Origin: Neohoeflea coraliihabitans
GTDB lineage: Bacteria; Pseudomonadota; Alphaproteobacteria; Rhizobiales; Rhizobiaceae
Reading direction: 5' to 3'
Assembly (NCBI RefSeq): GCF_019334345.1
Contig: NZ_JAHWQX010000003.1
Span: 496,001-560,000 of the forward strand
Length of the DNA: 64,000 bases
The notes beneath the pieces are model-generated. The model was not told the DNA's origin. It saw only the letters and a program-made list of their open reading frames with translations, and did not search any database. Within the stretch, counting starts at the first letter, position 1. Every line of letters starts with the position of its first letter. Below are positions 10,906-20,331 of the stretch, piece by piece. The position numbers and the translations under genes were made by a program.

Positions 10906-11361
10906 ATGATGTCTGCATGCTCTCGTCCTGTGCCGCCGCCTCCGGAATTGCCGGTCACGGATCCCTCTGTCGATCGGGCCTTCATCGGCCGGCTGGTGCG
11001 CGAATTCTACGGCCGGATCCGCGCCAATGAGCGGCTCGGACCGATCTTTGCGGGCGTGATCGGCGATCACTGGGAGCCGCATCTGGAGAAGATGACCGAT
11101 TTCTGGTGCGCCGTGATGCTGAAGAATGGCGCCTATAAGGGCCGGCCGGTGCCCGCGCATCTGAAGCTGAAACAGGTGCGGGAAGAGGATTTCGAAATCT
11201 GGCTGGCGCTGTTTCGCCAGACAGCCGCGGATCTGTGCCGGCCGGAGCTGGCTGCGACTTTTGTCGACCGGGCCGAACGCATCGCGCACAGCCTGAAACT
11301 GGCGATGTTCTTTCGACTTCCGCAAGCCTCTCCGGCGCAGAACGTGGGATCAAGCCGATGA
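10906..11361 (+). CDS. Group III truncated haemoglobin
   Basis: A 151-aa truncated globin. The segment FIGRLVREFYGRIRANERLGPIF (about residues 26-48), FWCAVMLKNGAYKGRP (about 66-81) and the proximal-histidine helix HLKLKQVREEDFEIWLALF (about 85-103) are typical of group III globins. These bind NO or oxygen and occur with microaerobic and nitrosative functions. The start may be either of two adjacent ATGs (10906 or 10909). The stop overlaps the next start as ATGA. It heads an operon with nsrR and cbb3 oxidase genes, preceded by an NsrR-like site, which suggests NO binding or detoxification. Confidence 0.88.
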   Translation: MMSACSRPVPPPPELPVTDPSVDRAFIGRLVREFYGRIRANERLGPIFAGVIGDHWEPHLEKMTDFWCAVMLKNGAYKGRPVPAHLKLKQVREEDFEIWLALFRQTAADLCRPELAATFVDRAERIAHSLKLAMFFRLPQASPAQNVGSSR

Positions 11362-11813
11362 CCACCGGTCCCCGTCCCACTCTGGCCTCGGGCATGACGG
11401 CAAGCCTTGCCCTTGTCTGGCTCGGCATGCTGATCGGTGTGTCGTTCCTGGCAACTCCGGTCAAGTTCGAAGCGCCGTCCCTGTCGCTTCCGGTGGCGCT
11501 GGAAGTCGGCCACGTGACCTTTAAGCTGTTTTCGCGGGTGGAAATCGCGCTGGCGGCGCTTTTGATGATTGCCTTGCTCGCCGCGTTTCGCCGCGCGGCG
11601 GATCTCATTGCCGGGGCGCTGCTCGTCGCAGCCGTCGGGCTGCAGAGCCTGTGGTTGTTGCCGGTGCTCGATGCGCGCATCGAGGCGGTGATCGCCGGCG
11701 CGCCGCTTCCGGCTTCGCGGCATCATTTCGGTTATGCCGCGCTCGAGGCGGGCAAGGCCGTGGTGCTGGCGGTAATCGGCTTCCGCGCCCTGCGGCGACT
11801 GCGGGGGGTTTGA
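11358..11813 (+). CDS. Four-helix membrane protein, DUF4149-like
   Basis: A 151-aa hydrophobic protein with about four transmembrane helices and the early motif LVWLGMLIGVSFLATPVKF. Genes for similar small membrane proteins occur with globins and nsrR. Translation is coupled to the globin gene by an ATGA overlap, and nsrR follows after 3 nt. The resemblance to DUF4149/TMEM205-type proteins is weak, and I cannot assign a function. Co-expression with a haem protein and oxidase suggests a membrane role under NO or low oxygen. Confidence 0.75.
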   Translation: MTTGPRPTLASGMTASLALVWLGMLIGVSFLATPVKFEAPSLSLPVALEVGHVTFKLFSRVEIALAALLMIALLAAFRRAADLIAGALLVAAVGLQSLWLLPVLDARIEAVIAGAPLPASRHHFGYAALEAGKAVVLAVIGFRALRRLRGV

Positions 11814-11816
11814 GCG

Positions 11817-12347
11817 ATGCGGCTGACCCTTCACACCGATTATGCCCTCAGGATGCTGGTCTATCTGGCGATCAACGAAAAGCAGGCCAGCCGTGTCTCG
11901 GACGTTGCGGCCAGTTACCGTCTGTCGCGCAATCACCTTTTGAAGGTGGCGCTCAACCTTTCGCGCCTGGGTTACGTGACTACAAGCCGCGGGCGCAATG
12001 GCGGCATCTCGCTTGCGCGTCCGGCCTGTGAGATCAATCTCGGCGCGGTGGTGCGAGCCATCGAAGAGGATTTTTCCCTGGTCGAGTGTTTGCGCGCCGA
12101 CGGCGGATCCTGCGTCATCGCTCCGGTCTGCCGCCTGAAAGGGGTGGTGCAGCAGGCAATGCAAGCCTTTCTGGCCGTCCTTGACCGCTACACGATCGCC
12201 GATCTGACGCGCAACCGGGAGCTCCTGGTCGAGCTTTTGCAGACCGCTGGACCGGAAACGGGGCGTGACCTTTGCACCACGAGCGGGGCGCGGGCGGAAC
12301 CCGACCACATTCGCAAGACCGGAAAAACGGGGATGACCGGATCATGA
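11817..12347 (+). CDS. nsrR: NO-sensing Rrf2-family repressor NsrR
   Basis: A 176-aa Rrf2 regulator. The winged helix-turn-helix covers residues about 1-65 (RLTLHTDYALRMLVYLAI, TSRGRNGGISLARP). The Fe-S ligands are Cys91, Cys99 and Cys105, with Asp8 in HTDYA as the expected fourth ligand of NsrR. NO destroys or nitrosylates the cluster and relieves repression. The C-terminal 25 residues are extra. The gene lies inside the operon it probably controls through the site at 10874, and its stop overlaps the ccoN start. Confidence 0.9.
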   Translation: MRLTLHTDYALRMLVYLAINEKQASRVSDVAASYRLSRNHLLKVALNLSRLGYVTTSRGRNGGISLARPACEINLGAVVRAIEEDFSLVECLRADGGSCVIAPVCRLKGVVQQAMQAFLAVLDRYTIADLTRNRELLVELLQTAGPETGRDLCTTSGARAEPDHIRKTGKTGMTGS

Positions 12348-13987
12348 TCAGGCAATTGACTTCAAGCGAGCGCCAGACGGCGGCAGTCCTCCTGCTGGGT
12401 GTCACCCTAGCGGGGCTGGCCTTGGCGGTGCTCGGCTATGGCAATGCGCTCGCCGTGCACGGTGTGATCACCGCGGTTCTGGCCGGAGGATTGCTGTTTT
12501 ACGTGCTCTCGGCGCTCTACGCCCCGGAGCCCGACGAGGATCGGCAAAGCGCCTATTACGATGATCCGATCAAAGTCGGGATCGGATTGGCGATGGCCTG
12601 GGCGGTGTTCGGCATGTTCATGGGCGTCTGGGTCGCCGCGCAACTGGCCTGGCCGGATCTGGCGTTCGATGCGGCATGGTCCGGTTTCGGGCGCCTACGC
12701 CCGACCCACACCACCGGGGTGATTTTCGGCTTTGGCGGCAATGCGCTGATCGCCACCTCGTTCCATGTCGTGCAGCGGACCTCGCGGGCGCGGCTGGCCG
12801 GGCAGATCAGCCCCTGGTTCGTGCTCCTTGGCTACAATCTGTTCTGTATCGTCGCGGTGACCGGCTATTTCATGGGCATCACGCAGTCCAAGGAATATGC
12901 GGAGCCGGAATGGTACGCCGATCTCTGGCTGGTGATCGTCTGGGTGACCTATTTCCTTCTTTATGTGCGGACCATCGCGCGGCGTAAGGAGCCGCATATC
13001 TACGTCGCCAACTGGTACTTCATGGCCTTCATTCTGGTCGTGGCGATGCTGCACATCGTCAACAATCTGGCGCTGCCGATCTCGTTCGGGGAAGCCAAGA
13101 GCTACACCGTCTGGGCCGGGGTGCAGGACGCCATGGTGCAATGGTGGTACGGCCACAATGCCGTGGCCTTCTTCCTGACGGCCGGGTTTCTCGGCATGCT
13201 GTATTATTACCTGCCGGTGCGCGCGCAGCGGCCGATCTTCTCCTACCGCCTGTCGATCCTGAGTTTCTGGGGCATTACGTTTTTCTACATGTGGGCCGGC
13301 TCGCATCATCTGCACTACACGGCCTTGCCTTACTGGGTGCAGACCCTCGGCATGACGTTTTCGGTGATGCTCCTGGTGCCGTCCTGGGCCTCGGCGGGCA
13401 ATGCGCTGCTGACGCTGAACGGGGCGTGGCACCGGGTTCGCGATGATGCGACGTTGCGCTTCATGATGGCGGCGGCGGTGTTTTACGGCCTGTCGACCTT
13501 CGAAGGCTCGTTCATGGCGATCCGGCCTGTCAATTCCCTGTCGCACTACACCGACTGGACCATCGGGCATGTTCATGCGGGGGCGCTGGGCTGGGTGGCG
13601 CTGATCACCTTCGGCTCGTTCTACACGCTGGTGCCGAGCCTGTGGAAGCGCGAGCGGATGTATTCGGCCGGGCTGGTGGAAGTGCACTTCTGGCTGTCGA
13701 TCGCCGGGACGTTGATCTACGTTTTCGCGATGTGGAATTCCGGCATCATCCAGGGGCTGATGTGGCGGACCTACACCGAAGAGGGCACGCTGGCCTATTC
13801 CTTCCTGGATTCGCTGGTGGCGATGTATCCCTACTATATCGCGCGCGCCTTTGGCGGCCTGCTGTTCCTGATCGGAGCGGTGGTGGGGTGTTACAATATC
13901 TGGATGACGGTGCGCTCCATGCCATCGACGGCGGCGCGCGGGCAGGATCTGCCCGCCGCTCCGGCTCCAGCGGTTCCGGGAGAATAG
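12344..13987 (+). CDS. ccoN: cbb3-type cytochrome c oxidase subunit I
   Basis: Catalytic subunit of 547 aa with about 12-14 transmembrane helices. Haem and CuB ligands are visible: [17 protein letters not shown] (low-spin haem b), [16 protein letters not shown] and GSHHLHYT (CuB histidines), and [10 protein letters not shown] (high-spin and low-spin haem). It reduces oxygen to water with high affinity and pumps protons. ATG 12344 overlaps the nsrR stop (ATGA); a longer reading would run into nsrR. Being downstream of nsrR means NO may induce this oxidase. Confidence 0.97.
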   Translation: MIRQLTSSERQTAAVLLLGVTLAGLALAVLGYGNALAVHGVITAVLAGGLLFYVLSALYAPEPDEDRQSAYYDDPIKVGIGLAMAWAVFGMFMGVWVAAQLAWPDLAFDAAWSGFGRLRPTHTTGVIFGFGGNALIATSFHVVQRTSRARLAGQISPWFVLLGYNLFCIVAVTGYFMGITQSKEYAEPEWYADLWLVIVWVTYFLLYVRTIARRKEPHIYVANWYFMAFILVVAMLHIVNNLALPISFGEAKSYTVWAGVQDAMVQWWYGHNAVAFFLTAGFLGMLYYYLPVRAQRPIFSYRLSILSFWGITFFYMWAGSHHLHYTALPYWVQTLGMTFSVMLLVPSWASAGNALLTLNGAWHRVRDDATLRFMMAAAVFYGLSTFEGSFMAIRPVNSLSHYTDWTIGHVHAGALGWVALITFGSFYTLVPSLWKRERMYSAGLVEVHFWLSIAGTLIYVFAMWNSGIIQGLMWRTYTEEGTLAYSFLDSLVAMYPYYIARAFGGLLFLIGAVVGCYNIWMTVRSMPSTAARGQDLPAAPAPAVPGE

Positions 13988-13991
13988 GGCG

Positions 13992-14744
13992 ATGTCCGAA
14001 TTGTTTCACCGCAAACTCGAGCGTTCGGCGATCGGTTTCGTGCTCGCCATCATCGTCGCGGCAAGCGTCGGGGGGATCGTCGAGATCGCGCCGCTGTTCA
14101 CGATCGACGAGACCGTCGAGACGGCGCCAGACATGCGGCTTTACACGCCGCTCGAACTGGCCGGGCGCAACATCTATGTGCGCGAAGGCTGCTATGCCTG
14201 CCACAGTCAGATGATCCGCACCCTGCGCGATGAGGTCGAGCGCTACGGGCCGTATTCGCTGGCTGTCGAATCGAAATATGACCGTCCGATGCTGTGGGGG
14301 TCGAAACGGACCGGGCCGGATCTGGCGCGGATCGGCGGCAAATATTCCGATTTCTGGCATGTGGCGCATCTGACCAATCCGCGCGATGTGGTGCCGGAAT
14401 CGAACATGCCGGCCTATCGCTGGCTGGCCCGCACCGAACTGCGCACCGATGATCTGTCCGCCCACCTTTCGGCGCAGCAGGCGCTCGGTGTTCCCTATAC
14501 CGACGAGATGATCGCCCATGCGGGGCGCGATGCCTATGGCCAGGCGACGCCCGATACGGAATTCGCCGACGGTGTCATGCAACGTTATGGCGAGGACACC
14601 TCGGTGCGCGGCTTTGACGGGGTCACCACGCAGGTGACCGAAATGGACGCGCTGGTGGCCTATCTGCAAGTGCTCGGACGGCTGACGGATGTTGCCTATC
14701 AGGCGACGGCGGCGACCGAGCAGATGCCTGACGCGAGCGATTGA
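13992..14744 (+). CDS. ccoO: cbb3-type cytochrome c oxidase subunit II (monohaem)
   Basis: A 250-aa membrane-anchored c-type cytochrome: one N-terminal transmembrane helix (about residues 13-35) and a periplasmic domain with the haem site CYACH at Cys67-Cys70-His71, followed by [15 protein letters not shown], the CcoO signature. A methionine in [10 protein letters not shown] (near 137) is the probable second axial ligand. It passes electrons to CcoN. It starts 4 nt after ccoN. Confidence 0.96.
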   Translation: MSELFHRKLERSAIGFVLAIIVAASVGGIVEIAPLFTIDETVETAPDMRLYTPLELAGRNIYVREGCYACHSQMIRTLRDEVERYGPYSLAVESKYDRPMLWGSKRTGPDLARIGGKYSDFWHVAHLTNPRDVVPESNMPAYRWLARTELRTDDLSAHLSAQQALGVPYTDEMIAHAGRDAYGQATPDTEFADGVMQRYGEDTSVRGFDGVTTQVTEMDALVAYLQVLGRLTDVAYQATAATEQMPDASD

Positions 14745-14755
14745 GGAGGCCGATG

Positions 14756-14926
14756 ATGGAGCTTGATCACACGACACTGGTGGCCTTCTCGAAGAGCTGG
14801 GGTCTCTTCTACCTCTTCGCGTTCTTCATAGGCGTGATCATCTACGCCTTCTGGCCGTCGAACCGGAAACGTTTCACACGCGCCAAGCACAGCATTCTCG
14901 AGCGGGACGACAAGCCATGGAAGTGA
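14756..14926 (+). CDS. ccoQ: cbb3 oxidase small subunit CcoQ
   Basis: A 56-aa single-helix protein (about residues 8-30, then positively charged WPSNRKRFTRAKHSIL) that stabilises the cbb3 complex. Two adjacent ATGs (14753 and 14756) follow GAGGAGG; I chose the second because of its 6-nt spacing. Its last 10 nt overlap the ccoP start. Confidence 0.9.
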   Translation: MELDHTTLVAFSKSWGLFYLFAFFIGVIIYAFWPSNRKRFTRAKHSILERDDKPWK

Positions 14927-15798
14927 ACGAACGGGACCCCGTCACCGGTCGCGAGACCACCGGTCACGAGTGGAACGGCATCAGGGAGCTCGACACGCCG
15001 GTGCCGCGCGGCGTGCTGATCTTTCTCATCGTCACGCATCTGTGGGCCATCGCCTGGTGGTTTCTGGCGCCCACCTGGCCGCTTGGCGTGACCTATACCA
15101 AGGGCCTGCTCGGGCTGGATCAGCAACAGGCTGTCGAGGAGCGTCTCGAGACGGCGCAGGCGCAACGCGCCGAATGGATGGGCCGCATTGAAAGCCAGCC
15201 CTATGAGACCATCCGCGCCGATGCGCAATTGATGCAGATCGTCCGCTCGACGGGGCGGCAGCTGTTCGGCGACAATTGCGCGGCATGCCATGGCATCAAC
15301 GGCCAAGGCGCGGCGAATTACCCGGATCTGACCGATGATGACTGGTTATGGGGTGACGGGCCGCAGCTGATCGAGGAGACATTGCGCATCGGCATCAACA
15401 GTGCCCATCCCGACAGCCGGATCGCGCAGATGCCGGCTTTCGGACAGGACGGGATGCTGGCGCGCAATGAGGTGCGCAGTGTCGCCGCCTATGTCTATGC
15501 CCTGAGCAACCCGGACTATGAAACGCCGGATACGGCCGAGCGCATTGCGGCCGGTAGCGAGGTCTTTGCGACCAATTGCGCCGCCTGTCATGGCGATGAT
15601 GGAGCCGGCATGCGCGATCTCGGAGCGCCGAACCTGACCGATGACTACTGGGTGTATGGCGGGGATCTGCAGACGATCGTCACCTCCGTCCACGGCGGTC
15701 GGCAGGGACACATGCCGACCTGGGACGAGCGTTTGAGCGATGCGGAGATCCGTATCCTGGCGCTGTATGTCGATGGGCTCGGGGAGAACGCGCCGTGA
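14917..15798 (+). CDS. ccoP: cbb3-type cytochrome c oxidase subunit III (dihaem)
   Basis: A 293-aa dihaem cytochrome c. A transmembrane helix at about residues 31-55 is followed by two cytochrome c domains, with haem sites CAACH at 121-125 and 221-225. The repeated NLTDDYW/DLTDDDW motifs and the paired MPAFG and MPTW axial-methionine regions support this. It receives electrons from cytochrome c or a cupredoxin. The stop overlaps the GTG of the next small gene. Confidence 0.96.
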   Translation: MEVNERDPVTGRETTGHEWNGIRELDTPVPRGVLIFLIVTHLWAIAWWFLAPTWPLGVTYTKGLLGLDQQQAVEERLETAQAQRAEWMGRIESQPYETIRADAQLMQIVRSTGRQLFGDNCAACHGINGQGAANYPDLTDDDWLWGDGPQLIEETLRIGINSAHPDSRIAQMPAFGQDGMLARNEVRSVAAYVYALSNPDYETPDTAERIAAGSEVFATNCAACHGDDGAGMRDLGAPNLTDDYWVYGGDLQTIVTSVHGGRQGHMPTWDERLSDAEIRILALYVDGLGENAP

Positions 15799-15989
15799 CG
15801 CGGCGCGGTCCGCGACGGATTTGTGGGCGCTGGCTTGCCTGGATGCTGGTGCCCGCCGGGCTGGCACTGGTCGCCGGGGCGAATGCGCATCTGGTTTACG
15901 TGGCGGTCAGTTCGCAGCCCGAATGTGTCGCGCACAGCGGTCCAGCACAGAACGGGATGGCCTATCGGGCCGCGAAAACGGCATGCTGA
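15795..15989 (+). CDS. Small membrane protein of the cco operon
   Basis: A 64-aa protein starting at GTG, which overlaps the ccoP stop as GTGA. It has a basic N-terminus (RRGPRRICGRW), one hydrophobic helix (about residues 15-37, reading into ANAHLVYVAV) and a short tail with two cysteines (QPECV and the final TAC). I recall similar small proteins near cbb3 and denitrification genes in alphaproteobacteria but know no tested function. A role in oxidase assembly or copper handling is only a guess from context. Confidence 0.7.
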   Translation: MTRRGPRRICGRWLAWMLVPAGLALVAGANAHLVYVAVSSQPECVAHSGPAQNGMAYRAAKTAC

Positions 15990-15996
15990 GGAGAAG

Positions 15997-16821
15997 ATGA
16001 TGAACGAGAGCGACAAGGGTTACTGGCTGCTCAGCGAGACATCCGGGATCGGCGTGACGCGCGATGCGGCGCTGCAGCGGCACCTGCCTGTGATGGCGGG
16101 ACTTGGCTGGCTGGCCGCCGGCTGGCGCGATCTGTGGCGGCGACCGGCGACGAGTCTCGCCTACGGGTTCGGCGTCTATGTCCTGTCCGTCGCCTTTCTG
16201 TGGACGCTGTTTGCCTTCGGGCGCGACTATATCCTGTTTCCGGCGCTGGCCGGTTTCATGATCATCGCGCCGTTTTTGGCGCTTGGTCTCTACCAGAAGA
16301 GCCGGGCACTGGAGAGTGGCGACGAGGCTGCGGCAGGGCGGCTGACGTTTCGCCCGCAGGCCGGCGCCCAGGTGTTCTTTGCCGGTCTCTTGCTGACCCT
16401 CGTTCTGTTGTTGTGGATGCGCGCGGCGGTGCTCCTTTATGCGCTGTTCTTCGGCGTCACGGCGTTTCCGGGTCTCGCACAATTGTTCGCGCTGCTGCTG
16501 ACGACGCCGGAAGGGTGGCTGATGCTGATCGTCGGTACGGCGGTGGGCGGATTGTTTGCCGCCTTTGCGTTCGCGATCAGCGTCTTTTCCATGCCGATGA
16601 TGCTGGAGCAGCGCATCGATGCCCTGACGGCGATGGCGACCAGCATGAAGCTGGTGTGGAACAATTTTTTGCCGATGGTCGCCTGGGGCCTGATGGTGAT
16701 CGTTCTGTTCGCCGTTTGCGTGGCGACCGGCCTTCTGGCGATGATCGTCATTTTCCCGCTGCTCGGACATGCGACGTGGCACGGGTACCGCGCCATTGCC
16801 GGGCGCGCGCAGGAGGGATGA
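15997..16821 (+). CDS. DUF2189 membrane protein
   Basis: A 274-aa integral membrane protein with about six helices. The motif [20 protein letters not shown] near residue 40 and the segment [16 protein letters not shown] near 205 are typical of DUF2189, often encoded near cytochrome oxidases. Start ATG 15997 or 16000 follows GAGGAGAAG, 7 nt after the small gene. Function is unknown; the operon suggests a role in cbb3 biogenesis or regulation. Confidence 0.85.
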   Translation: MMNESDKGYWLLSETSGIGVTRDAALQRHLPVMAGLGWLAAGWRDLWRRPATSLAYGFGVYVLSVAFLWTLFAFGRDYILFPALAGFMIIAPFLALGLYQKSRALESGDEAAAGRLTFRPQAGAQVFFAGLLLTLVLLLWMRAAVLLYALFFGVTAFPGLAQLFALLLTTPEGWLMLIVGTAVGGLFAAFAFAISVFSMPMMLEQRIDALTAMATSMKLVWNNFLPMVAWGLMVIVLFAVCVATGLLAMIVIFPLLGHATWHGYRAIAGRAQEG

Positions 16822-16822
16822 G

Positions 16823-19111
16823 ATGAGTTGCTGCGCGGCCGGTGTCGATAACGGCCTGCTGCTGGCGCCGGCGCAACGGCTGCCGGCCGAGGAAATCGCG
16901 CTGTCGAGCCGCGATCTCGGCGGCGGCACCTGGCAGACCGATCTGTCCGTGCCGCAGATGCGCTGTGCGGCGTGTATCGCCTCCGTCGAGGGCGCGCTTG
17001 CGGGGCTGGACGGGGTCATTGCGGCGCGGGTCAATCTGACGGCACGGCGCGTGGCGGTAAAATGGCGCGGCAGCGATGTGCCGCCGATGATCGAGGCGCT
17101 GCGGGCGCGCGGCTATGAGGCGACGGTGGCAGCCGCTGACGATGACGGACGCGATCCGGAAATGACGCGGCTGTTGCGGGCGACGGCTGTGGCCGGCTTC
17201 GCGGCGATGAACATCATGCTGTTTTCGGTCTCGGTGTGGTCGGGCGCCGATGCAGCAACGCGTGGCACCTTTCATCTGATTTCCGCCCTGCTGGCACTGC
17301 CGGCGGTTGCCTATTCCGGGCGGATTTTCTTTCTCGGTGCCTGGCATGGGCTGAAATCGCGTTCCGCGAGCATGGATCTGCCGATTTCGGTCGGCATTCT
17401 GATGGCGCTCGCTCTGTCGATCCACGACACTTTGGCGGGCGGCCCGCATGCCTATTTTGATGCGATAACGACGCTGATCTTCTTCCTCTTGGCCGGGCGG
17501 ACACTTGATCACGCCATGCGCGGCAAGGCGCGCAATGCGGTGGCGGGCCTTGCCAAGATGATGCCCCGCGGCGCGACGGTGATCGAAGAGAATGGCGACC
17601 GCGTCTACCGCGACGTGGGACGGGTTGCTGCGGGCGATACGCTTGCGGTGCTTCCGGGCGACCGGGTCCCGGTCGATGGTACCGTTGTTTCCGGCGAGGG
17701 GCTCGTTGATCTGTCGCTGGTCAGCGGCGAAGCGGCGCCGGTGCCCGTGGCGCCAGGGGCGAGCGTATTGTCGGGCGCCATGCTGGTTGACGGCGCCCTG
17801 ACCCTGCGGGTCGAGAGGGCAGCAGGCAACTCGTTTCTGGCCGACATGGTGCGCATGATGGCGGCTGCCGAAGAGGGGCGCACAGGCTACCGCCGCATCG
17901 CCGATCGGGCCGCCGCGCTGTATTCGCCGGTGATTCATCTGCTGGCGCTTGCAGCCGGTCTGGGATGGCTGGGGATCAGCGGCGACTGGCACCACTCGCT
18001 GACGGTGGCGATTTCGGTGCTGATCATCACCTGCCCCTGCGCGCTCGGGCTGGCGGTGCCGATGGTGCAGGTCATCGCGGCGCGCCGGCTGTTCGATCTC
18101 GGCGTCAGCCTGAAGGATGGCAGCGCACTGGAGCGGCTGGCGAGGATCGACACGGTCGCCTTCGACAAGACCGGGACGCTGACCGATGGCATGCCGCGGT
18201 TGTTCAATCGCGGTCTTTCAGCAGAGGATCTTGCCATTGCCGGGCGGCTGGCCACGCAGTCGAGGCATCCTGTGGCGCGGGCAGTGGCCGCGTTCGCACC
18301 GGCCAAAGGCAAGGACGGTCCGGTCAAGGATTTTCGCGAGGTCGCCGGCTGCGGGATCGAGGGCCGGATCGGAGGATCCTGGTACAGGCTCGGTCGCAGG
18401 GACTGGGTGCAGTCTTGCCCTGGGGCTGGTGATGAAGCCGATAGTACGGGGCCAGAGGGGGGCGCCGATGCCTTGACATGGCTGTCGCGCGACGGGCGTC
18501 CGGTCGGCGGTTTCGAAATCAGCGATGCGTTGCGGTCCGGTGCCGTCGAGGCGGTTCGCGTTCTGAGGTCCATGGGCATTGCGAGCGAAGTGATGTCGGG
18601 CGATCACCAAGAGAGCGTCGCCGCGGTCGCGGCCTCGCTCGGCATTGCGTCGGCGCGACACCGCATGCTGCCGGGCGACAAGGTCCGCCATCTTGAGGCG
18701 CTGCGGGCAAACGGTCATTCGGTGCTGATGGTGGGGGATGGCCTCAATGACGCGCCGGCGCTTGCTGCCGCCGATGTGTCGATGGCCCCGTCGAGCGCCG
18801 CCGATGTCGGGCGCAACGCGGCCGATCTGGTCTTCATGCGCAACACGCTGGCAGCGGTGCCGCAAGCCATCGCCATTGCCCGCCGGGCCGATCGCCTGGT
18901 CAAGCAGAACTTTGCCTTTGCCATCCTTTACAATGTCGGCGTCCTGCCGCTTGCGGTGCTTGGCCATGTCACGCCGCTTCTGGCGGCGATCGCGATGTCC
19001 GCCTCGTCGATCCTGGTGGTTCTCAACGCAATGCGGATCCGGCCGCCGGCGCCTGGCGTGCGATCCATCGCGGATCTTGCCGGGGCGAAACCCGGGGTGG
19101 AGGCCACATGA
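16823..19111 (+). CDS. ccoI: Copper-translocating P-type ATPase CcoI/FixI
   Basis: A P1B ATPase of 762 aa needed to supply copper for cbb3 maturation. It has a cysteine-rich start (MSCCAAG), a heavy-metal domain with CAAC at 48-51, a transmembrane CPC in [12 protein letters not shown], the phosphorylation site DKTGTLTDG, and [10 protein letters not shown] in the hinge. The long inner segment is normal for FixI. ATG 16823 follows GGAGGGATG and overlaps nothing. Its stop overlaps ccoS by ATGA. Its place in the cco operon separates it from general CopA exporters. Confidence 0.94.
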   Translation: MSCCAAGVDNGLLLAPAQRLPAEEIALSSRDLGGGTWQTDLSVPQMRCAACIASVEGALAGLDGVIAARVNLTARRVAVKWRGSDVPPMIEALRARGYEATVAAADDDGRDPEMTRLLRATAVAGFAAMNIMLFSVSVWSGADAATRGTFHLISALLALPAVAYSGRIFFLGAWHGLKSRSASMDLPISVGILMALALSIHDTLAGGPHAYFDAITTLIFFLLAGRTLDHAMRGKARNAVAGLAKMMPRGATVIEENGDRVYRDVGRVAAGDTLAVLPGDRVPVDGTVVSGEGLVDLSLVSGEAAPVPVAPGASVLSGAMLVDGALTLRVERAAGNSFLADMVRMMAAAEEGRTGYRRIADRAAALYSPVIHLLALAAGLGWLGISGDWHHSLTVAISVLIITCPCALGLAVPMVQVIAARRLFDLGVSLKDGSALERLARIDTVAFDKTGTLTDGMPRLFNRGLSAEDLAIAGRLATQSRHPVARAVAAFAPAKGKDGPVKDFREVAGCGIEGRIGGSWYRLGRRDWVQSCPGAGDEADSTGPEGGADALTWLSRDGRPVGGFEISDALRSGAVEAVRVLRSMGIASEVMSGDHQESVAAVAASLGIASARHRMLPGDKVRHLEALRANGHSVLMVGDGLNDAPALAAADVSMAPSSAADVGRNAADLVFMRNTLAAVPQAIAIARRADRLVKQNFAFAILYNVGVLPLAVLGHVTPLLAAIAMSASSILVVLNAMRIRPPAPGVRSIADLAGAKPGVEAT

Positions 19112-19395
19112 GTTACCTTGTCTGGCTCCTGCCGATCGCGCTGGGCATGGGCCTTATCGGTCTGATGGCCTTCCTCTGGTCGCTGCGCGATGGACAATAT
19201 GACGATCTCGACGGCGCTGCCGAGCGGGTGCTGCTTGCTGGCGCCAGCGATCAGCCGATCACCGCGCCGCCGCGCGACAAGCCGTCGGCGCAAGGGGAGA
19301 ACGTCAGCAACGGCGACCGGGCGGACAGGGTAATCATTGCCACAAAAACGGGTAATCCACACAGCGCAAGGAGGGGACACAGTCATGACAGGTGA
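19108..19395 (+). CDS. ccoS: cbb3 oxidase maturation protein CcoS
   Basis: A 95-aa protein with one N-terminal helix and the CcoS motif [20 protein letters not shown] (residues about 20-39). CcoS is needed to insert cofactors into cbb3 oxidase. The tail is about 40 residues longer than usual and charged; its last 11 nt overlap a 43-codon small ORF in another frame. Confidence 0.9.
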   Translation: MSYLVWLLPIALGMGLIGLMAFLWSLRDGQYDDLDGAAERVLLAGASDQPITAPPRDKPSAQGENVSNGDRADRVIIATKTGNPHSARRGHSHDR

Positions 19396-19516
19396 AAGCG
19401 ACAGGCCGTTTGACTGGATTGCCGCTCTGGCGTTTGGCGCCGGCGCGGCGGTGATCGTGCCGAGCCTGATCGTGCTTCTGATCAGCATTGTGTCCGTGCT
19501 CCTTAGTCTTTTCTAA
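19385..19516 (+). CDS. 43-aa single-helix membrane protein
   Basis: Too short for most gene callers. ATG 19385 follows AAGGAGGGGAC, a strong ribosome site, and the frame runs to TAA at 19514. The protein has a short acidic start ([11 protein letters not shown]) and one hydrophobic helix to the C-terminus (VPSLIVLLISIVSVLLSLF). It ends the cco operon. By size and position it could be a CcoM/CcoH-like oxidase accessory peptide, but no homology can be shown by eye. Confidence 0.6.
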   Translation: MTGESDRPFDWIAALAFGAGAAVIVPSLIVLLISIVSVLLSLF

Positions 19517-19629
19517 GCCTTCTCCGATCGCCGGAACCACGCGCGCCTTGTGGCGTTGGCTTTTCAGGGCTCGGCGCAGCCCTTGAGCGCAGCAATCACC
19601 GCGTGGGCGGTCCGGGCGAAGGCGAGGCA

Positions 19630-20331
19630 ATGATCAGCAAGCGATTGGCACGATTTGGCGCGCGGGAATGGCCTGTTATCGTCGCGCTGCTGCTGCCCGC
19701 CGGCGCACTATGGGCGTTCGTGGAACTGACCGATGAGGTGGCCGAGGGCAGCACACAATCGCTCGACGAAACCATCTTGCTGGCGCTGCGCACACCGGGC
19801 GATCCTACCGATCCGCTCGGCCCGCACTGGCTCGAGGAAATGATGCGGGATTTCACCGGCCTCGGCGGCATCGGCGTCCTGACCATTATCACGCTGTCGG
19901 CGATCGGGTATCTGCTGCTTGACCGCAAGTTTCGCGGTGCGGTTGCGGTCGGCATCGCAGTATCCGGCGGGTTGATGATTTCGACCCTGATCAAGATGGG
20001 GTTTGACCGGGCCCGCCCCGATCTGGTTCCGCACGGATCATATGTCGCGACGGCAAGTTTTCCGAGCGGCCATTCGATGATGGCGGCCATCGTCTATCTT
20101 ACGCTGGCGGCGATGGTGGCGCGTCTGCGGCCCGATTGGCGCACGCGCATCTACCTGCTGGCGACCGCCGTGGTGATCGTCCTGTTGATCGGTGTCAGCC
20201 GCGTGTATCTCGGCGTTCACTGGCCGACCGATGTGCTGGCCGGATGGACGGTCGGGTCCGCCTGGGCGATGATCTGCTGGGTGCTGATGCTGCGCCTGCA
20301 GCGTCAGGGCGATGTGGAGGCAAGCGGATGA
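19630..20331 (+). CDS. PAP2-family membrane phosphatase
   Basis: A 233-aa membrane protein with the three acid-phosphatase motifs: KMGFDRARP (KX6RP), FPSGH and SRVYLGVHWPTD (SRX5HX3D), between about six transmembrane helices. The active site faces the periplasm. Family substrates include phosphatidic acid, undecaprenyl diphosphate and lipid A phosphates; which applies cannot be told. The start follows GGCGAGG. It overlaps the next gene by ATGA, so the two are coupled. Confidence 0.88.
   Translation: MISKRLARFGAREWPVIVALLLPAGALWAFVELTDEVAEGSTQSLDETILLALRTPGDPTDPLGPHWLEEMMRDFTGLGGIGVLTIITLSAIGYLLLDRKFRGAVAVGIAVSGGLMISTLIKMGFDRARPDLVPHGSYVATASFPSGHSMMAAIVYLTLAAMVARLRPDWRTRIYLLATAVVIVLLIGVSRVYLGVHWPTDVLAGWTVGSAWAMICWVLMLRLQRQGDVEASG

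Noticed and set aside
10700-10918. N-terminal extension of the DUF1858 protein (169-aa reading)
   Set aside because: It would run through the NNR box and NsrR-like site and has no conserved sequence; the start at 10699 has a ribosome site.
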